Positions 25,470 to 34,828 of a stretch of 64,000 nucleotides of DNA are shown piece by piece (position 1 is the first letter of the stretch; each line of letters starts with the position of its first letter). Origin of the DNA: Rubripirellula lacrimiformis (GTDB taxonomy: Bacteria > Planctomycetota > Planctomycetia > Pirellulales > Pirellulaceae); the NCBI RefSeq assembly GCF_007741535.1, contig NZ_CP036525.1, positions 5,642,001 to 5,706,000 on the forward strand. The letters run 5' to 3'. The notes under the pieces were generated by a model, which ran no database searches, was not told the DNA's origin, and was given only the letters and a program-made list of their open reading frames with translations. A program made the translations under genes and the position numbers.

Positions 25470-27923
25470 ATGTTTCGAACTCGCCTCGCTCTGGCCGCTT
25501 TTGTCACGTTCCTGTCATGGGGGGCCTCGCTAGGCGTCTCGACCGGGTCCGCCCAGCCGCTCAGCAACCGTAAACATTCCGACTCCACCGATCGCTTTTA
25601 TCAGATCGATCAATGGCTGCCGACACCGGGTTCGTTCCGAACCGCTTCCGGGGCACCAGGACCGCTGTATTGGCAACAGCGGGCAGACTATGACATCGAT
25701 GTCACGCTGGACGATGCCGAACAAAAGATCAGCGGCATCAGCAAAATCACCTATCACAATCAATCGCCCCACTCGCTTTCCTACGTGTGGGTTCAACTGG
25801 ACCAAAATCGGTTCCATCCCGATTCCGACGGCAACCATTCGTCGCCCGCACCTTCGCTGGCCCCCAAGATCACATTCGATGCAATGACGTCGATCTTGGC
25901 CCAAATGAACTTTGACGGTGGTTTCAAAATCGACGCGGTCACATCGCTGGATCCCAAGACGGGCAAGACCGGCGACGCCATGAACCACACGATCGTCAAA
26001 ACGATGATGCGGATCGACCTGGACCGCCCGCTGGCCCCCAACCAAAAACTTCATTTTGCGATCCAGTACCACTACAACATCGTCGACGCCAAGGTGATCC
26101 GCGCCCGTGGCGGATACGAACACTTCGACAGCGATGACAACTACATCTACGAGATCGCTCAGTGGTACCCACGCGTGGTCGCGTACACCGACTACACCGG
26201 ATGGCAGCACAAACAGTTCCTGGGCCGTGGTGAGTTCACCTTGGAACTGGGCAACTACGACGTGTCCATCACGGTCCCAGCTGAAATGGTCGTTGCCGCC
26301 ACAGGCACGCTGAAGAACGCCAAAGAAGTGATGAAGGCCGAGTGGTCCGAACGCTTGGCCGAGGCCCGATCGTCGGCCAAACCAATGTTTGTGATCACAC
26401 CCGAGGAAGCGAAGGCCAACGAGTCGCAGCGAACCGGAAAAACGAAGACTTGGCAGTTCCATGCCGAGAACGTTCGTGACTTTGCCTTCGCCGCCAGCCG
26501 CAAATTCATCTGGGATGCCTTGGGCGTCGATATCGATGGCAAAAAGGTGATGGCCATGTCTTACTACCCCAACGAAGCCGAACCGTTGTGGAGCCAGTAT
26601 TCGACCGAAGCGATCGCCCACACCCTGGAAGTCTATGGTCGGTATTCGTTCGCCTATCCCTACCCCGTTGCCATCAGCGTCAACGGTCCGGTCTACGGCA
26701 TGGAGTACCCCATGATCTGTTTCAACGGGCCGCGTCCCGAGGACGACAAGACGTACACCAAGGCGACCAAGTACGGACTGATTTCAGTGATCATTCACGA
26801 AGTCGGCCACAACTTCTATCCCATGATCGTCAACAGTGACGAACGCCAATGGACATGGATGGACGAAGGCCTGAACACATTCCTGCAGTATCTGACCGAA
26901 CAGGAATGGGAAGAAGATTATCCATCGCGACGCGGCATCCCCGAGAAAATCGTGCCTTACATGCGTGGCGGAAACCAGCGTCCGATCATGTCGGGTAGCG
27001 AGGAAATCCTGCAATTCGGAAACAACGCCTACGGCAAACCGGCCACCGCGCTGAACATTCTGCGCGAAACCATTTTGGGGCGTGAACTGTTCGATTTTGC
27101 GTTCCGCGAATACGCTCGCCGTTGGAAATTCAAACGCCCCACCCCATCGGATTTCTTCCGCACCATGGAAGACGCCTCGGGAACCGACCTGGATTGGTTT
27201 TGGCGTGGATGGTTCTACAGCACCGACCACGTTGACATCGCCATCGACAAGCTGGAACTGTTCCAAATCGACAACGGTGACCCCGACACGGATGCCGAAC
27301 GAAAACGCAAAGAACGCGACGAACAAGAACCCACCGTTTCGAAAACACGCGACCAGAAACTGCGCAAACGAATCGAATGGCAGGCTGGGCTGAAAGATTT
27401 CTACAACAGCCCCGACTACGACGAATTGGCCGTGGACGACGACGCTCGCAAATCGTTCCAAAAGTTCGTCGACGGACTGGACGCCAAAGAACGTGCGATG
27501 CTGCGTCGAACGACCAATTTCTACGTCGCTAGCTTCCGTAATGTCGGTGGTTTGGTGATGCCGATCATCGTACGACTGCACTACTCGGATAACACCAGCG
27601 AACTGGTTCGTATTCCCGTCGATATCTGGCGGCACGACGGCAACAAGGTTCGAAAGATGTTCGTCACCGACAAAGAGATCACGCGAATGGAACTGGATCC
27701 GATGCGTGAATTAGCGGACACGGAAACATCTAACAATTTCTGGCCACCACGAATCGTCCCCAGCCGTTTCAAGCTGTACAAGGACGACAAGAAAAAGAAC
27801 CCCATGCAAAAGGCTGGGCTGGCAGAGAAATCGGAAAAGGATGAACCGTCCGAAGATGATGCGGATGCCGGTTCGGACAAGTCGAAAGACGCCAAAGCCA
27901 AGACCAAAGCCGACGCGGCATAA
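25470..27923 (+). CDS. M1-family (gluzincin) metallopeptidase, secreted
   Basis: 817 residues with a signal peptide (hydrophobic residues ~5-24, then GSAQ). An aminopeptidase N-like beta domain is followed by the zinc site HEVGH at 443-447 and the third ligand E466 in WMDEG, with 18 residues between, as in M1 enzymes. The substrate-binding GxMEN motif appears as VYGMEYPM. C-terminal to the catalytic domain is a helical region and a highly charged Lys/Asp/Glu tail. It probably digests peptides in the periplasm or outside. It is flanked by unrelated genes and appears monocistronic. No Shine-Dalgarno is evident. Confidence 0.9.
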   Translation: MFRTRLALAAFVTFLSWGASLGVSTGSAQPLSNRKHSDSTDRFYQIDQWLPTPGSFRTASGAPGPLYWQQRADYDIDVTLDDAEQKISGISKITYHNQSPHSLSYVWVQLDQNRFHPDSDGNHSSPAPSLAPKITFDAMTSILAQMNFDGGFKIDAVTSLDPKTGKTGDAMNHTIVKTMMRIDLDRPLAPNQKLHFAIQYHYNIVDAKVIRARGGYEHFDSDDNYIYEIAQWYPRVVAYTDYTGWQHKQFLGRGEFTLELGNYDVSITVPAEMVVAATGTLKNAKEVMKAEWSERLAEARSSAKPMFVITPEEAKANESQRTGKTKTWQFHAENVRDFAFAASRKFIWDALGVDIDGKKVMAMSYYPNEAEPLWSQYSTEAIAHTLEVYGRYSFAYPYPVAISVNGPVYGMEYPMICFNGPRPEDDKTYTKATKYGLISVIIHEVGHNFYPMIVNSDERQWTWMDEGLNTFLQYLTEQEWEEDYPSRRGIPEKIVPYMRGGNQRPIMSGSEEILQFGNNAYGKPATALNILRETILGRELFDFAFREYARRWKFKRPTPSDFFRTMEDASGTDLDWFWRGWFYSTDHVDIAIDKLELFQIDNGDPDTDAERKRKERDEQEPTVSKTRDQKLRKRIEWQAGLKDFYNSPDYDELAVDDDARKSFQKFVDGLDAKERAMLRRTTNFYVASFRNVGGLVMPIIVRLHYSDNTSELVRIPVDIWRHDGNKVRKMFVTDKEITRMELDPMRELADTETSNNFWPPRIVPSRFKLYKDDKKKNPMQKAGLAEKSEKDEPSEDDADAGSDKSKDAKAKTKADAA

Positions 27924-28160
27924 CGAACCAGGTCGTCAGGAGTCTTTCGGTTAATCAACCGTTCTGGCGAAAACGCGCTCGTCCCAATCAATCTTCGAAC
28001 CCACGAATTTCCCAACCCCATTATCGCGAACAAATCGCTTGCCAAGCGTGGAGCCGCGATCGAACCATGGACTGGAACTTCAGGCCAATGGGGTTGGAAG
28101 ATTTGCAGGACGTGAACGGTAACGTTTGAGCGAATGGCGATCCGAATTCCGCCGAAATCC

Positions 28161-28226
28161 GTAGCGGAAGTCGTCAAGACTTTCGTGAATCACAGCGAGT
28201 CCGAAACTCTTGACGAGTTCCGCTAC
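28161..28226. repeat. Long imperfect hairpin element between convergent genes
   Basis: Arms GTAGCGGAAGTCGTCAAGAC and GTTCCGCTAC with CTCTTGACGA form a ~25-bp imperfect stem around a ~16-bp loop. It sits in the gap between the convergent M1 peptidase and amidohydrolase genes, a position suited to a bidirectional terminator. It is a single copy of the element that is tandemly amplified at 21091-21527. The rest of the 27924-28251 gap holds nothing recognisable. Confidence 0.75.
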
Positions 28227-28251
28227 CCCAAAACCAAGGCATAGCGAAACC

Positions 28252-29034
28252 CTAGGCGGCGTTGGATTGCACTTGATCGGTGATCGCTCGCAGCGCTCCC
28301 ATCAACACATCGGTGGCATCATCTCGCAGGCCGACCGGTCGATCCGCCCAAGCTCGGTTGGCTAAGACTTCGATGCCCAGATAGGGAGTTCCGGCGAATT
28401 CGGCGCGCATCGACTTGGTGATGCTGTCGTGGGTCCCCCGTCTCGGGTAGTTGCGTCGCACACGAAGCAATTCCGTTTCGTCGTATATCTCGTCGATCCA
28501 ATCCAGGCAAAGATCCAATTCGTCCTGGTTCGACGGATCGTACAACAGCCCGACGTCGGCGCGTCGGACCTTGGTGCCACTACGCGACGCGAAGGTGCGA
28601 ACCGAAAGATGGATCACAAACGAATGTCGCAGCATGACGCCTGCGATCGCTCGGCGTAATCGTTCGCGGTGCGGAAAATAGACTTCGTCCAACAGGATCT
28701 GGCGTTGATCGGCGGACCATCGGCGCGTTAGCGGACCAAACAGCTCGCGGTGATGAAGCGAACGACCCACATCGATCAATTGGGCGGAAAACGGGTTCTT
28801 CACCAGCGGTGCGTTTAGCCCGCTAGCTAAGCGATCGGCAATGTACAACGCACTGCGATCCGACTTCGATCGGGACAAACGAGAACCAGCAAACGGCGAC
28901 GATTCAACGGGTGCGATCAGCAGCGACTGATTCAAAATCGGCAGAATCCCGCACGATGGTGGGACCGCTGGATCCATCAACAGCGCAGCGGGAACTTGAT
29001 CGCCCCCAACCTCGCAACTGATCACCAAGCACAT
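28252..29034 (-). CDS. N-formylglutamate amidohydrolase family protein
   Basis: 260 residues. The start CLVISCEVGGDQVP resembles the SCEHGG zinc-binding strand of the FGase (PF05013) family, followed by SALYIADRLASGLNAPLVKN with SAQLIDVGRSLHHRELFG, HSFVIHLSVRTFASR, and ADVGLLYDP. The C-terminal segment TPYLGIEVLANRAW corresponds to the family's I-E-x-N motif. The histidine usually present in S-C-E-H-G-G is replaced by Val here, so catalysis may be altered. Family members hydrolyse N-formylglutamate or related amides, but many homologues are of unknown specificity. Confidence 0.75.
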   Translation of the reverse strand: MCLVISCEVGGDQVPAALLMDPAVPPSCGILPILNQSLLIAPVESSPFAGSRLSRSKSDRSALYIADRLASGLNAPLVKNPFSAQLIDVGRSLHHRELFGPLTRRWSADQRQILLDEVYFPHRERLRRAIAGVMLRHSFVIHLSVRTFASRSGTKVRRADVGLLYDPSNQDELDLCLDWIDEIYDETELLRVRRNYPRRGTHDSITKSMRAEFAGTPYLGIEVLANRAWADRPVGLRDDATDVLMGALRAITDQVQSNAA

Positions 29035-29389
29035 AGTTTGTCTCGCTGCGGCTAAACCTCGGCCAAAAATGAATCCGCGTCCCGCAGTCTAGGGTTGGAT
29101 CGCCCCCCCTGTAAATGTTGATTCCATTGCTCTGGAAGTGATCGGCCGCCGATCGTGGGCCAGCGCTGGGACATTCGCCCGAGCGTTTGGCAGGAAACCT
29201 CCGTGGCGCGATCCGGGGCAGCACACAGAGGCATTTTGAGTTGCCCAGGCAAATTGAGTTGCATGGACGCAAAAAAACCGAGTCGTCCGCATTGCAGACC
29301 ACTCGGCTCTGATGACACGCTCATGTTGCGATCTGCACCGTCCAACGCCCAACCGATTGGGATTGATCGGATCAGATCACTCAATTGGA
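29035..29389. other. Gap with no recognised gene
   Basis: 355 bp between two minus-strand genes. Frames on both strands are short and of atypical composition (Cys-, Arg- and Trp-rich). I see no repeat or obvious promoter. Confidence 0.4.
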
Positions 29390-30013
29390 TTAACGCGATG
29401 GCGATGCAGGAACGCCAGGCTCGTCGTCGTCATTGGTGGTCGCAGCGACTGCTCCGACGGCTCCCAGTGCAGCCAGTCCGCCTAGGCCGCCCATTCCACC
29501 AGCCGCTCCGCCGCCGCCACCGCCGGAAACACCGCTCGAAGCGGGCATCGAAGTGCCAGAGTTTCCGCCCATGCTGCCATCCAAGCTGGGTGTGGACGAA
29601 GCTGTACCGGCAGGGAACTCTTGCACGATTTGGTTGACCAGCTGAGTCCCGTTTTCGATCTCTCCGGCAAGCGTTTTGCTAACGATCGATCGCAGCTTCA
29701 ATGCTTTCTGACGAAGGCCGGACAGTTCTTCCGTGTTGGCGGATTTTGACTGGATTGCAAAGTCGATATCGGAAACCAGCGAGTCGATGCGAGCCAGCAT
29801 GGCTGGGTTCGCCGTCGGTGCGGCTTTGACATCGGCAATGATCTGGTTCAGCCTGTCGGTCAATTGGGCAGGTGTTTGCTGCACGTGGACGTCTGCGACC
29901 GCCGTTAGATTGGCGACGCTTGTATCGGCTGCATGCCCGGTGCCGGACGCGAAAGCGATCGACAGTGCCAAAGCAGCACTTAGGATACGAAGGGTTTTCA
30001 TCTTTATTCTCAT
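29390..30013 (-). CDS. Secreted Gly-rich protein of unknown function
   Basis: 207 residues. A signal peptide is clear (MKTLRILSAALALSIAFASG, cleavage after GHA); the true start may be the fifth codon at 30001. The mature part has a helical region (residues ~45-135) with regularly spaced hydrophobic residues, then a Ser/Gly-rich tail with a GGGGGGAAGGMGGLGGLAAL run containing a hydrophobic segment, and an acidic end. The tail is similar in design to short glycine-zipper membrane anchors. It lies 90 nt upstream of the sugar-transferase stop on the same strand order; no family is recognised. Confidence 0.65.
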   Translation of the reverse strand: MRIKMKTLRILSAALALSIAFASGTGHAADTSVANLTAVADVHVQQTPAQLTDRLNQIIADVKAAPTANPAMLARIDSLVSDIDFAIQSKSANTEELSGLRQKALKLRSIVSKTLAGEIENGTQLVNQIVQEFPAGTASSTPSLDGSMGGNSGTSMPASSGVSGGGGGGAAGGMGGLGGLAALGAVGAVAATTNDDDEPGVPASPSR

Positions 30014-30102
30014 TTGGTTTTTGTTAAGCGGTCTCGTAAGTGTTGAGCGTCTTTTCGACCAGCTCTATCTTTTTGCACTGAATGTCGGCGGAAAGGCCGG
30101 AC

Positions 30103-31806
30103 TCAGTAAGCGCCGCGACGGGTCAGGACGGTTAGTGGGGTTTTGACCAAGATCCAGGCATCCAGCCAAAGTGACCAGTTCGATGCGTAGTGGTGAACCA
30201 AGAAGACGCGAGTTTCGAACGTCGTCTCGTTGCGGCCCGAAACCTGCCACAGCCCTGTCAGCCCAGGCCACATATGCGTGTATTCGTAGTACCGGTTTTG
30301 ATACCGTACGATCTCGTGCGGCAGCACCGGCCGCGGCCCCACCAAACTCATTTCGCCCACCAACACGTTCCATAGTTGCGGCAATTCATCCAAGCTCCAT
30401 CGGCGCAGAAAGTGCCCCACACCGGGAATGATTCGCGGGTCGTTTTTCAATTTGGAATCTTGCGCCCATTCGGATCTGGCGATCGGATCGGACGCCAATT
30501 TTTGTTTCAGCACCTCGTCGGCGTTCACCACCATCGATCGGAACTTCCACATTTTGAAGCGACGACCATGCTGCCCCACGCGGCCGCTGCCATAGATCAC
30601 CGGTCCGGGTGACTGCCATTTGATGGCGATCGCGACGGCGGCGATGAAGGGGGTCAGTGCCAGTAGACCCGGCACCACAATCATCAAATCCAAACCTCGC
30701 TTGCACAGCCTTGGCACAAACCGCAGGAATGGCATGTTCAATCGTTTGGTGAACGCACCCAACACGTCCGATGAATCTTGCGCTGCCGCCGAATGCCCCA
30801 TCCATACCAGCGAAGGGAACTGAAATTTCATCCGATGTGCGGACTCTTCGACTTCACAGGATGCGATCGCTGCGACCGGCACGCTGCGTCGGCATGCAAT
30901 GGCGAACGCGTCATCCAGCGTGCCCAAACAATTTACATCCTCGAGGTCCTGCTGACCGCGATGTCTAGCGACATAGCCCACCATCACAAACCCAGAGGAT
31001 CGTCGATGAAGCATTCGTTCACAGATGCGGCCGCATTCGCCTTGTTTGCCCACCAACAGGGTTCGAATGCCCCACCATTTGGTTTTCGACAATACTTCGC
31101 GTGCTAGGTGACGGGCCAGTGGCAAGGACAACGAAATCGCGATCGCGGCAATCGCAAACACAGCAAATTCCGACCGCGGCAATTGCCCAAAGGTCAGGTT
31201 CATCCCTGACAAGAACAACAGCGCCATCACGGTCGAACGCACCAAGCCACGCAGTTCATAGACCGGGCTGACACCCGCACCCGGATACAACTGGTGCAGC
31301 GCGATCAGGGCCAATTGCAACGATAGCAGGACGGGTAACTGGATCCACATTCCCGAATTCACCGACATCCCCAATGCCGAACTGACGGCAAAGGACGCCG
31401 CGACAAAGGTGAATGCGGTCACCAGCGTATCGACGATCGCGAGCGGCAAACCGGTCAAAACCGACTGGACCGTGTAGGCACGCGACAGCCCAGCATGAAT
31501 TTTTGATGCAGTGTGGTTGGCGACGACCGCGTCGGCTGCATCGACTTGCACCGACGGTTCGGCAAGCGCATTGGGACCGGTCGCATTGGGACCGGTCGAT
31601 GAACCGGGCCCATACGTACCGGTTCTCGCCCCCTTTTCACGTCGGCGATATTTGCCGGCGGCCCGATCGAGTTCACCTGGACCATCGGCAGGAATGGTTT
31701 CCGGAAGATGCGGCGCCGGAACGGGTTGCACAACGACGGCACCTAGAGTCGGCAAAGATGTCGTGTCTAAATTTCCGGTCGGAATCGAAGTCGGTGAAAA
31801 TACCAA
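30103..31806 (-). CDS. Polyprenyl glycosylphosphotransferase (WbaP/UndPP-sugar transferase)
   Basis: 567 residues. A disordered N-terminal ~95 residues (with a TGPNATGPNA duplication) precedes four to five helices, a Rossmann-like CoA-binding domain and a C-terminal bacterial sugar transferase domain. The last domain shows KRGLDLMIVVPGLLALTP, SPGPVIYGSGRVGQHGRRF, MWKFRSM, RRWSLDELPQLWNVLVGEMS, LVGPRPVLPHE and WPGLTGLWQVSGRNE. It transfers a sugar-1-phosphate to undecaprenyl phosphate and so starts exopolysaccharide synthesis. It stands apart from the main cluster at 9-20 kb but may prime it. Confidence 0.93.
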   Translation of the reverse strand: MVFSPTSIPTGNLDTTSLPTLGAVVVQPVPAPHLPETIPADGPGELDRAAGKYRRREKGARTGTYGPGSSTGPNATGPNALAEPSVQVDAADAVVANHTASKIHAGLSRAYTVQSVLTGLPLAIVDTLVTAFTFVAASFAVSSALGMSVNSGMWIQLPVLLSLQLALIALHQLYPGAGVSPVYELRGLVRSTVMALLFLSGMNLTFGQLPRSEFAVFAIAAIAISLSLPLARHLAREVLSKTKWWGIRTLLVGKQGECGRICERMLHRRSSGFVMVGYVARHRGQQDLEDVNCLGTLDDAFAIACRRSVPVAAIASCEVEESAHRMKFQFPSLVWMGHSAAAQDSSDVLGAFTKRLNMPFLRFVPRLCKRGLDLMIVVPGLLALTPFIAAVAIAIKWQSPGPVIYGSGRVGQHGRRFKMWKFRSMVVNADEVLKQKLASDPIARSEWAQDSKLKNDPRIIPGVGHFLRRWSLDELPQLWNVLVGEMSLVGPRPVLPHEIVRYQNRYYEYTHMWPGLTGLWQVSGRNETTFETRVFLVHHYASNWSLWLDAWILVKTPLTVLTRRGAY

Positions 31807-32260
31807 TGGAATGCTCAGGACTTTCGTATCGAGAGAGAATCAATCGAAACTCTCACCTGCTTTCCAAACGGACTGTTCGGCAAACGGCGACGCTGTTTCG
31901 GTGGCCGCCCCCCTGAATGATCTAGCCAAAATCAAGCGGTGTGCGTTGATCTTGCTGGATCCAAATGTCACAAACGGTTGACGAAGATAGCGGGACGTCG
32001 ACGTTCAACCGTCCAACAATTTTTGGGTCGAAGCGTTCAAAAAACGAAAATAAATTGACCTCGTTCGCCCTTCCTTGCTAGCGGCGGCAGTGGTGATCGG
32101 CAGAGAAGGCACAGACGAAAATTTAAAAACAGATTGAAGGTCCGGGCCGCCCCGCTCTGGGACCTGCAACCCGCTTGTTCATCGCGACCCCGAAACTTTG
32201 CAATCTCGCTACAATGCCGCAGTACACCACCCCTTCTCTCACAAGGACGAACAAGACCGG
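31807..32260. other. Divergent promoter region, nothing else recognised
   Basis: The sugar transferase (minus) and oligopeptidase (plus) are divergent, so both promoters should be here. I see an AT-rich section around 32030-32060 and AAGGA at 32243-32247, 13 nt before the peptidase ATG, but no clear -10/-35 pair, operator or coding frame. Confidence 0.4.
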
Positions 32261-34069
32261 ATGAGTACCGCAGCCCCTGCAAAACTGCCCAACCGAAGTG
32301 AAGTTGCCCCCGAAGACTGCTGGGACCTGTCCAGCCTGTTTGCCGATGATGCGGCATGGGAGAGCGATTTTGCGGTCTTGGAGTCCAAAATTGCGAACTT
32401 TGAAACCTTTCGCGGTCGCTTAGGCGAATCCGCCAAAACGTTGGCCGAAGCGTTGAATTTCGACAACGAGTTCGACTTGATCGCCGAGCGTCTGGGGACC
32501 TACGCGTTTCTGAAGACGACCGAAGACCAGGGCGACAGCAAATACCAAGGCATGAAATCGCGGTTCCAGAACCTGGCCGTTCGCGCCGGTCAAGCCGCCA
32601 GCTACATGCGACCTGAACTGCTGTCGATCGATGCCGAAACCATGGCCGGCCTGATCGAAGACCCCGCGGTTGCACCTTTCCGGCTGCAACTGGAACGGCT
32701 GGTTCGATTTCGGCCGCACACGTTGACCGACAACGAAGAACGGTTGCTGGCGATGCAGGGCGAGATGGCTTCGGCGGCCGGCAACGCATTCCGTCAGCTG
32801 AATGATGCCGATTTGCGTTTTGGCGAAATCGAAGACCACAAAGGCCGCACGGTCGAACTTTCGCATGCCACCTTTGGCCAGCTGTTGATCAGCCCGCAGC
32901 GCAAAGTTCGACGGTCAGCGTTCCACCAGTATTACAAACAGTTCGCGGAACACGAAAACACGTTTTCTGCGACCCTGTGTGGCAGTGTCCAACGCGATGT
33001 CTATTATGCCAAGGCACGCAACTATTCCAGCAGTTTGGAAGCGGCGCTATTCCCCGACAACGTTCCCGTCAGCGTCTACGACAATCTGATCACGGCGGTT
33101 CGAGATTCGTTGCCAGCGGTTCACCATTACCTGGACGTTCGTCGTCGCAAGATGGAACTGAAAGAACTGCACCACTACGACACCTACGTCCCCATTCTTT
33201 CGGGCATCGAAAAACACCACACTTGGGACCAGGCGGTCGATGTCGTTCTGCAGTCGCTTGCGCCGCTGGGGACGGACTATGTCAACACTCTCGAATCCGG
33301 TCTACGCGGGCGTTGGTCCGATCGCTATCCCAACCGGGGCAAGCAGTCAGGGGCATTCAGTTGTGGTTCGTTCGCAGGTGATCCCTACATCCTGATGAAC
33401 TTCAAACCCGAAGTTCTCAACGACGTGTTCACACTGACACACGAAGCTGGCCACTCGATGCATAGCTGGTATTCGTCACGCAACCAGCCGTTCCAGTATT
33501 ACAACTACACGATCTTCGTTGCCGAAGTCGCCAGCACGTTCAACGAACAATTGTTGACCGATTACTTGATCAAGAACGCCGCTGATGACCAGGAACGCGC
33601 CTACCTGATCAACAACGAACTGGACTGCATCCGAGCCACCGTGGTTCGACAAACGATGTTCGCCGAATTCGAAAAGAAGACGCACGAGATGGCCGAAGCG
33701 GGCGAACCTTTGACGGTCGCCACCTTCCGTGCTGCCTATCGTGAACTCCTGGACGCCTACTTTGGTCCCGACTTTGTCATCGACAAAGAATTGGAACTGG
33801 AATGTTTCCGCATTCCTCACTTCTATCGCGCTTTCTATGTCTACAAGTACGCCACCGGCCTGAGCGCCGCGGTGGCCTTGTCGCGACGCGTGCTCGAAGG
33901 CGGACAAGCTGAACTGGATGATTACCTGTCGTTCCTAAAGGGTGGCTGCAGCAAAGATCCACTCGACTTGCTGCGCGATGCTGGCGTCGACATGACCAAG
34001 CCGGAACCGGTCGCCAAAACGCTGGAACACTTCCGCAACTTGACTCAGGAACTGGACCAACTGCTGTAG
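32261..34069 (+). CDS. pepF: Oligoendopeptidase F (M3 family)
   Basis: 602 residues from ATG 32261; the frame is open to 32198, but homology starts with the KLPNRSEVAPEDCWDLSSLF segment. The zinc site HEAGH is at residues 394-398 (TLTHEAGHSMHSWYSSRNQP), with the downstream Glu in FVAEVASTFNEQLL. The usual M3B end (RIPHFYRAFYVYKYATGLSA, then a SLKGGCS-type segment here read FLKGGCSKDPLDLL) is present. It cleaves short peptides in the cytoplasm. No defects are seen, and it is followed after 12 nt by a DNA glycosylase gene. Confidence 0.94.
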   Translation: MSTAAPAKLPNRSEVAPEDCWDLSSLFADDAAWESDFAVLESKIANFETFRGRLGESAKTLAEALNFDNEFDLIAERLGTYAFLKTTEDQGDSKYQGMKSRFQNLAVRAGQAASYMRPELLSIDAETMAGLIEDPAVAPFRLQLERLVRFRPHTLTDNEERLLAMQGEMASAAGNAFRQLNDADLRFGEIEDHKGRTVELSHATFGQLLISPQRKVRRSAFHQYYKQFAEHENTFSATLCGSVQRDVYYAKARNYSSSLEAALFPDNVPVSVYDNLITAVRDSLPAVHHYLDVRRRKMELKELHHYDTYVPILSGIEKHHTWDQAVDVVLQSLAPLGTDYVNTLESGLRGRWSDRYPNRGKQSGAFSCGSFAGDPYILMNFKPEVLNDVFTLTHEAGHSMHSWYSSRNQPFQYYNYTIFVAEVASTFNEQLLTDYLIKNAADDQERAYLINNELDCIRATVVRQTMFAEFEKKTHEMAEAGEPLTVATFRAAYRELLDAYFGPDFVIDKELELECFRIPHFYRAFYVYKYATGLSAAVALSRRVLEGGQAELDDYLSFLKGGCSKDPLDLLRDAGVDMTKPEPVAKTLEHFRNLTQELDQLL

Positions 34070-34081
34070 GCATTCCCGCCG

Positions 34082-34717
34082 ATGCCTTCCGGACTGGACC
34101 GAGACGCGATCGCGACTGCCGCTAAAACACTAGCGGCATCCGATCTCGTTTTGGCGGATGTCTATCAACGATTGGGGCCGCCTCCGATATGGAGTCGCCC
34201 CGCCACTTTCGCAACCCTGATCCGGATCATCTTGGAACAGCAGGTTTCGTTGGCTTCGGCCAAAAGCACTTTCGACCGCACGCTTACCCTCTGTGGCGGA
34301 CGTGTGACGGCCCCGACGATCATCGGCATCGGTCCAACCGGCCTTCGCGAGATCGGATTCAGTCGACAAAAGGCTCGCTACGCGCTCGCGCTGGCGGACG
34401 ATGTTGCTGGCAAGCGGTTTCGTATCGGTTCGCTTCGACATCTTTCCGACGATGACGTCCGCTCGCAAATCACGGCCCGCTTGGGGCTTGGCAATTGGTC
34501 GGCAGACGTCTTTCTGATGATGGGGTTGGGTCGCCCCGACATTTTGCCCATCGGCGACTTAGCGTTGGTCAAAGGGATCGCGGAACTGGATGGATGCGTT
34601 TACGACAACCTGGATGAAATCATCCAGCGTGCCGAACCGTGGCGACCGTTTCGCAGTGTAGCCACACGGATGGTTTGGATGTCGTACCTGGACCGCCGAA
34701 AGTCTAGCCCCCAGTGA
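34082..34717 (+). CDS. DNA-3-methyladenine glycosylase (AlkA-type, HhH-GPD)
   Basis: 211 residues, the size of the compact AlkA-like proteins. Seen are FATLIRIILEQQVSLASAKS (family: IisQQvS..aA), the HhH region with IGFSRQKARYALALA, LGLGNWSADVFLMMGLGRPD (family: GIGpWTA..) and the catalytic Asp in LPIGDLALVKG. It removes alkylated bases in base-excision repair. It is 12 nt downstream of pepF on the same strand and may be cotranscribed. Confidence 0.88.
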   Translation: MPSGLDRDAIATAAKTLAASDLVLADVYQRLGPPPIWSRPATFATLIRIILEQQVSLASAKSTFDRTLTLCGGRVTAPTIIGIGPTGLREIGFSRQKARYALALADDVAGKRFRIGSLRHLSDDDVRSQITARLGLGNWSADVFLMMGLGRPDILPIGDLALVKGIAELDGCVYDNLDEIIQRAEPWRPFRSVATRMVWMSYLDRRKSSPQ

Positions 34718-34828
34718 TGTTTCGCTGCCCTATGCGGCGTCGGTGCAAACCGGTTGCCGAGCGTCTAGAATGGCCGCTCGTTGCCCCGCTTGGGCCCCAC
34801 ACTTCCATCCATCCGTTGGTACATTGCC

